The notes under the pieces were generated by a model. That model was not told the origin of the DNA, did no database searches, and was given only the letters and a program-made list of their open reading frames with translations. A program made the translations under genes and the position numbers. A DNA stretch of 64,000 nucleotides from positions 49,509-113,508 of the forward strand of contig JADFZZ010000011.1 of NCBI GenBank assembly GCA_015232315.1, written 5' to 3'. Of this stretch, positions 63,821 to 64,000 are shown one piece after another. The DNA comes from SAR324 cluster bacterium (GTDB taxonomy: Bacteria; SAR324; NAC60-12). Every line of letters starts with the position of its first letter. Within the stretch, counting starts at the first letter, position 1.

Positions 63821-64000
63821 CCGTGCGATGGCTTGAATCGGTTGCCGTCACCGAAAAATTTACAGCAAGAATTCAGCAATTATGTGTGAAATGATTACCA
63901 GCGCAGATCTAACACGAATTTTCCTTCCAACTCGAAACAACACATCCCCAGAAATCGAAAAAGCGGTCTATTTTTTTAAAAAAGCAAAAAGCCGATAATC

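Noticed and set aside
63882..63998. 38-codon frame at the window end (starts MCEMITSADL)
   Set aside because: No ribosome-binding site and too short to judge; the following sequence is outside the window.

Overview
The window looks like a chromosome segment of a free-living Gram-negative bacterium. It encodes a BolA-family protein, ClpS/ClpA, a cysteine synthase/serine acetyltransferase pair, a lipoprotein and two probable outer-membrane proteins, a Yej/Opp-type peptide transporter and TrkH. The very large Ser/Thr kinase-ATPase-GAF fusions, many hybrid histidine kinases and abundant palindromic intergenic repeats fit a deltaproteobacterium- or SAR324-like lineage. That placement is a guess, because there is no rRNA gene here to test it. 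I saw no tRNA, rRNA, phage or CRISPR array.

Layout. 1-6.9 kb (+): a partial hybrid kinase, a periplasmic binding protein, a membrane histidine kinase, then an unknown protein, a STAS protein and a GH1 glycosidase. 6.9-14.9 kb: a 2015-residue kinase/ATPase/GAF/SpoIIE fusion (-), a STAS-like protein and a response regulator fused to an RsbW-like ATPase (+). 14.9-24.1 kb (-): a peptide ABC transporter operon split by an AT-rich methyltransferase/endonuclease/Vsr module, which is bounded by a perfect 16-bp direct repeat. 24.3-30.7 kb: a hybrid kinase with an eroded ATPase domain (+), then a lipoprotein/outer-membrane protein operon (-). 31-42.7 kb: housekeeping genes (clpA, clpS, cysE, cysK, pyrE, a CoA-type Nudix hydrolase, moaE), a TerB-like protein, a glycosyltransferase, a ClpX-like ATPase and a nitronate monooxygenase. 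42.8-52 kb (-): a cNMP/GAF hybrid kinase, an orphan ParA-type ATPase, an array of palindromic repeats and a 1794-residue kinase/ATPase/GAF/adenylate cyclase fusion. 52-64 kb: TrkH, CbiX-like, BolA, a REC-SpoIIE phosphatase with its histidine kinase, LysR, a RibD-C reductase, serA, a short parC and a CBS protein.

How the genes work together. Signalling dominates. There are six histidine kinases, two giant kinase-ATPase fusions and the parts of a partner-switching network (two STAS-type proteins, one RsbW-like ATPase, two SpoIIE phosphatases). An adenylate cyclase lies close to a kinase with a cNMP-binding fold. The other theme is small repeats: two heptamer tracts inside the transporter operon, a MITE-like inverted-repeat element with an apparent target duplication, tandem GC-rich palindromes and TGTCAT-ended REP elements.

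The most notable structure is the restriction-modification insertion. It duplicated the ribosome-binding site and start codon of the transporter's binding-protein gene. In the upstream copy that start opens a 57-codon frame ending three bases before the methyltransferase start.
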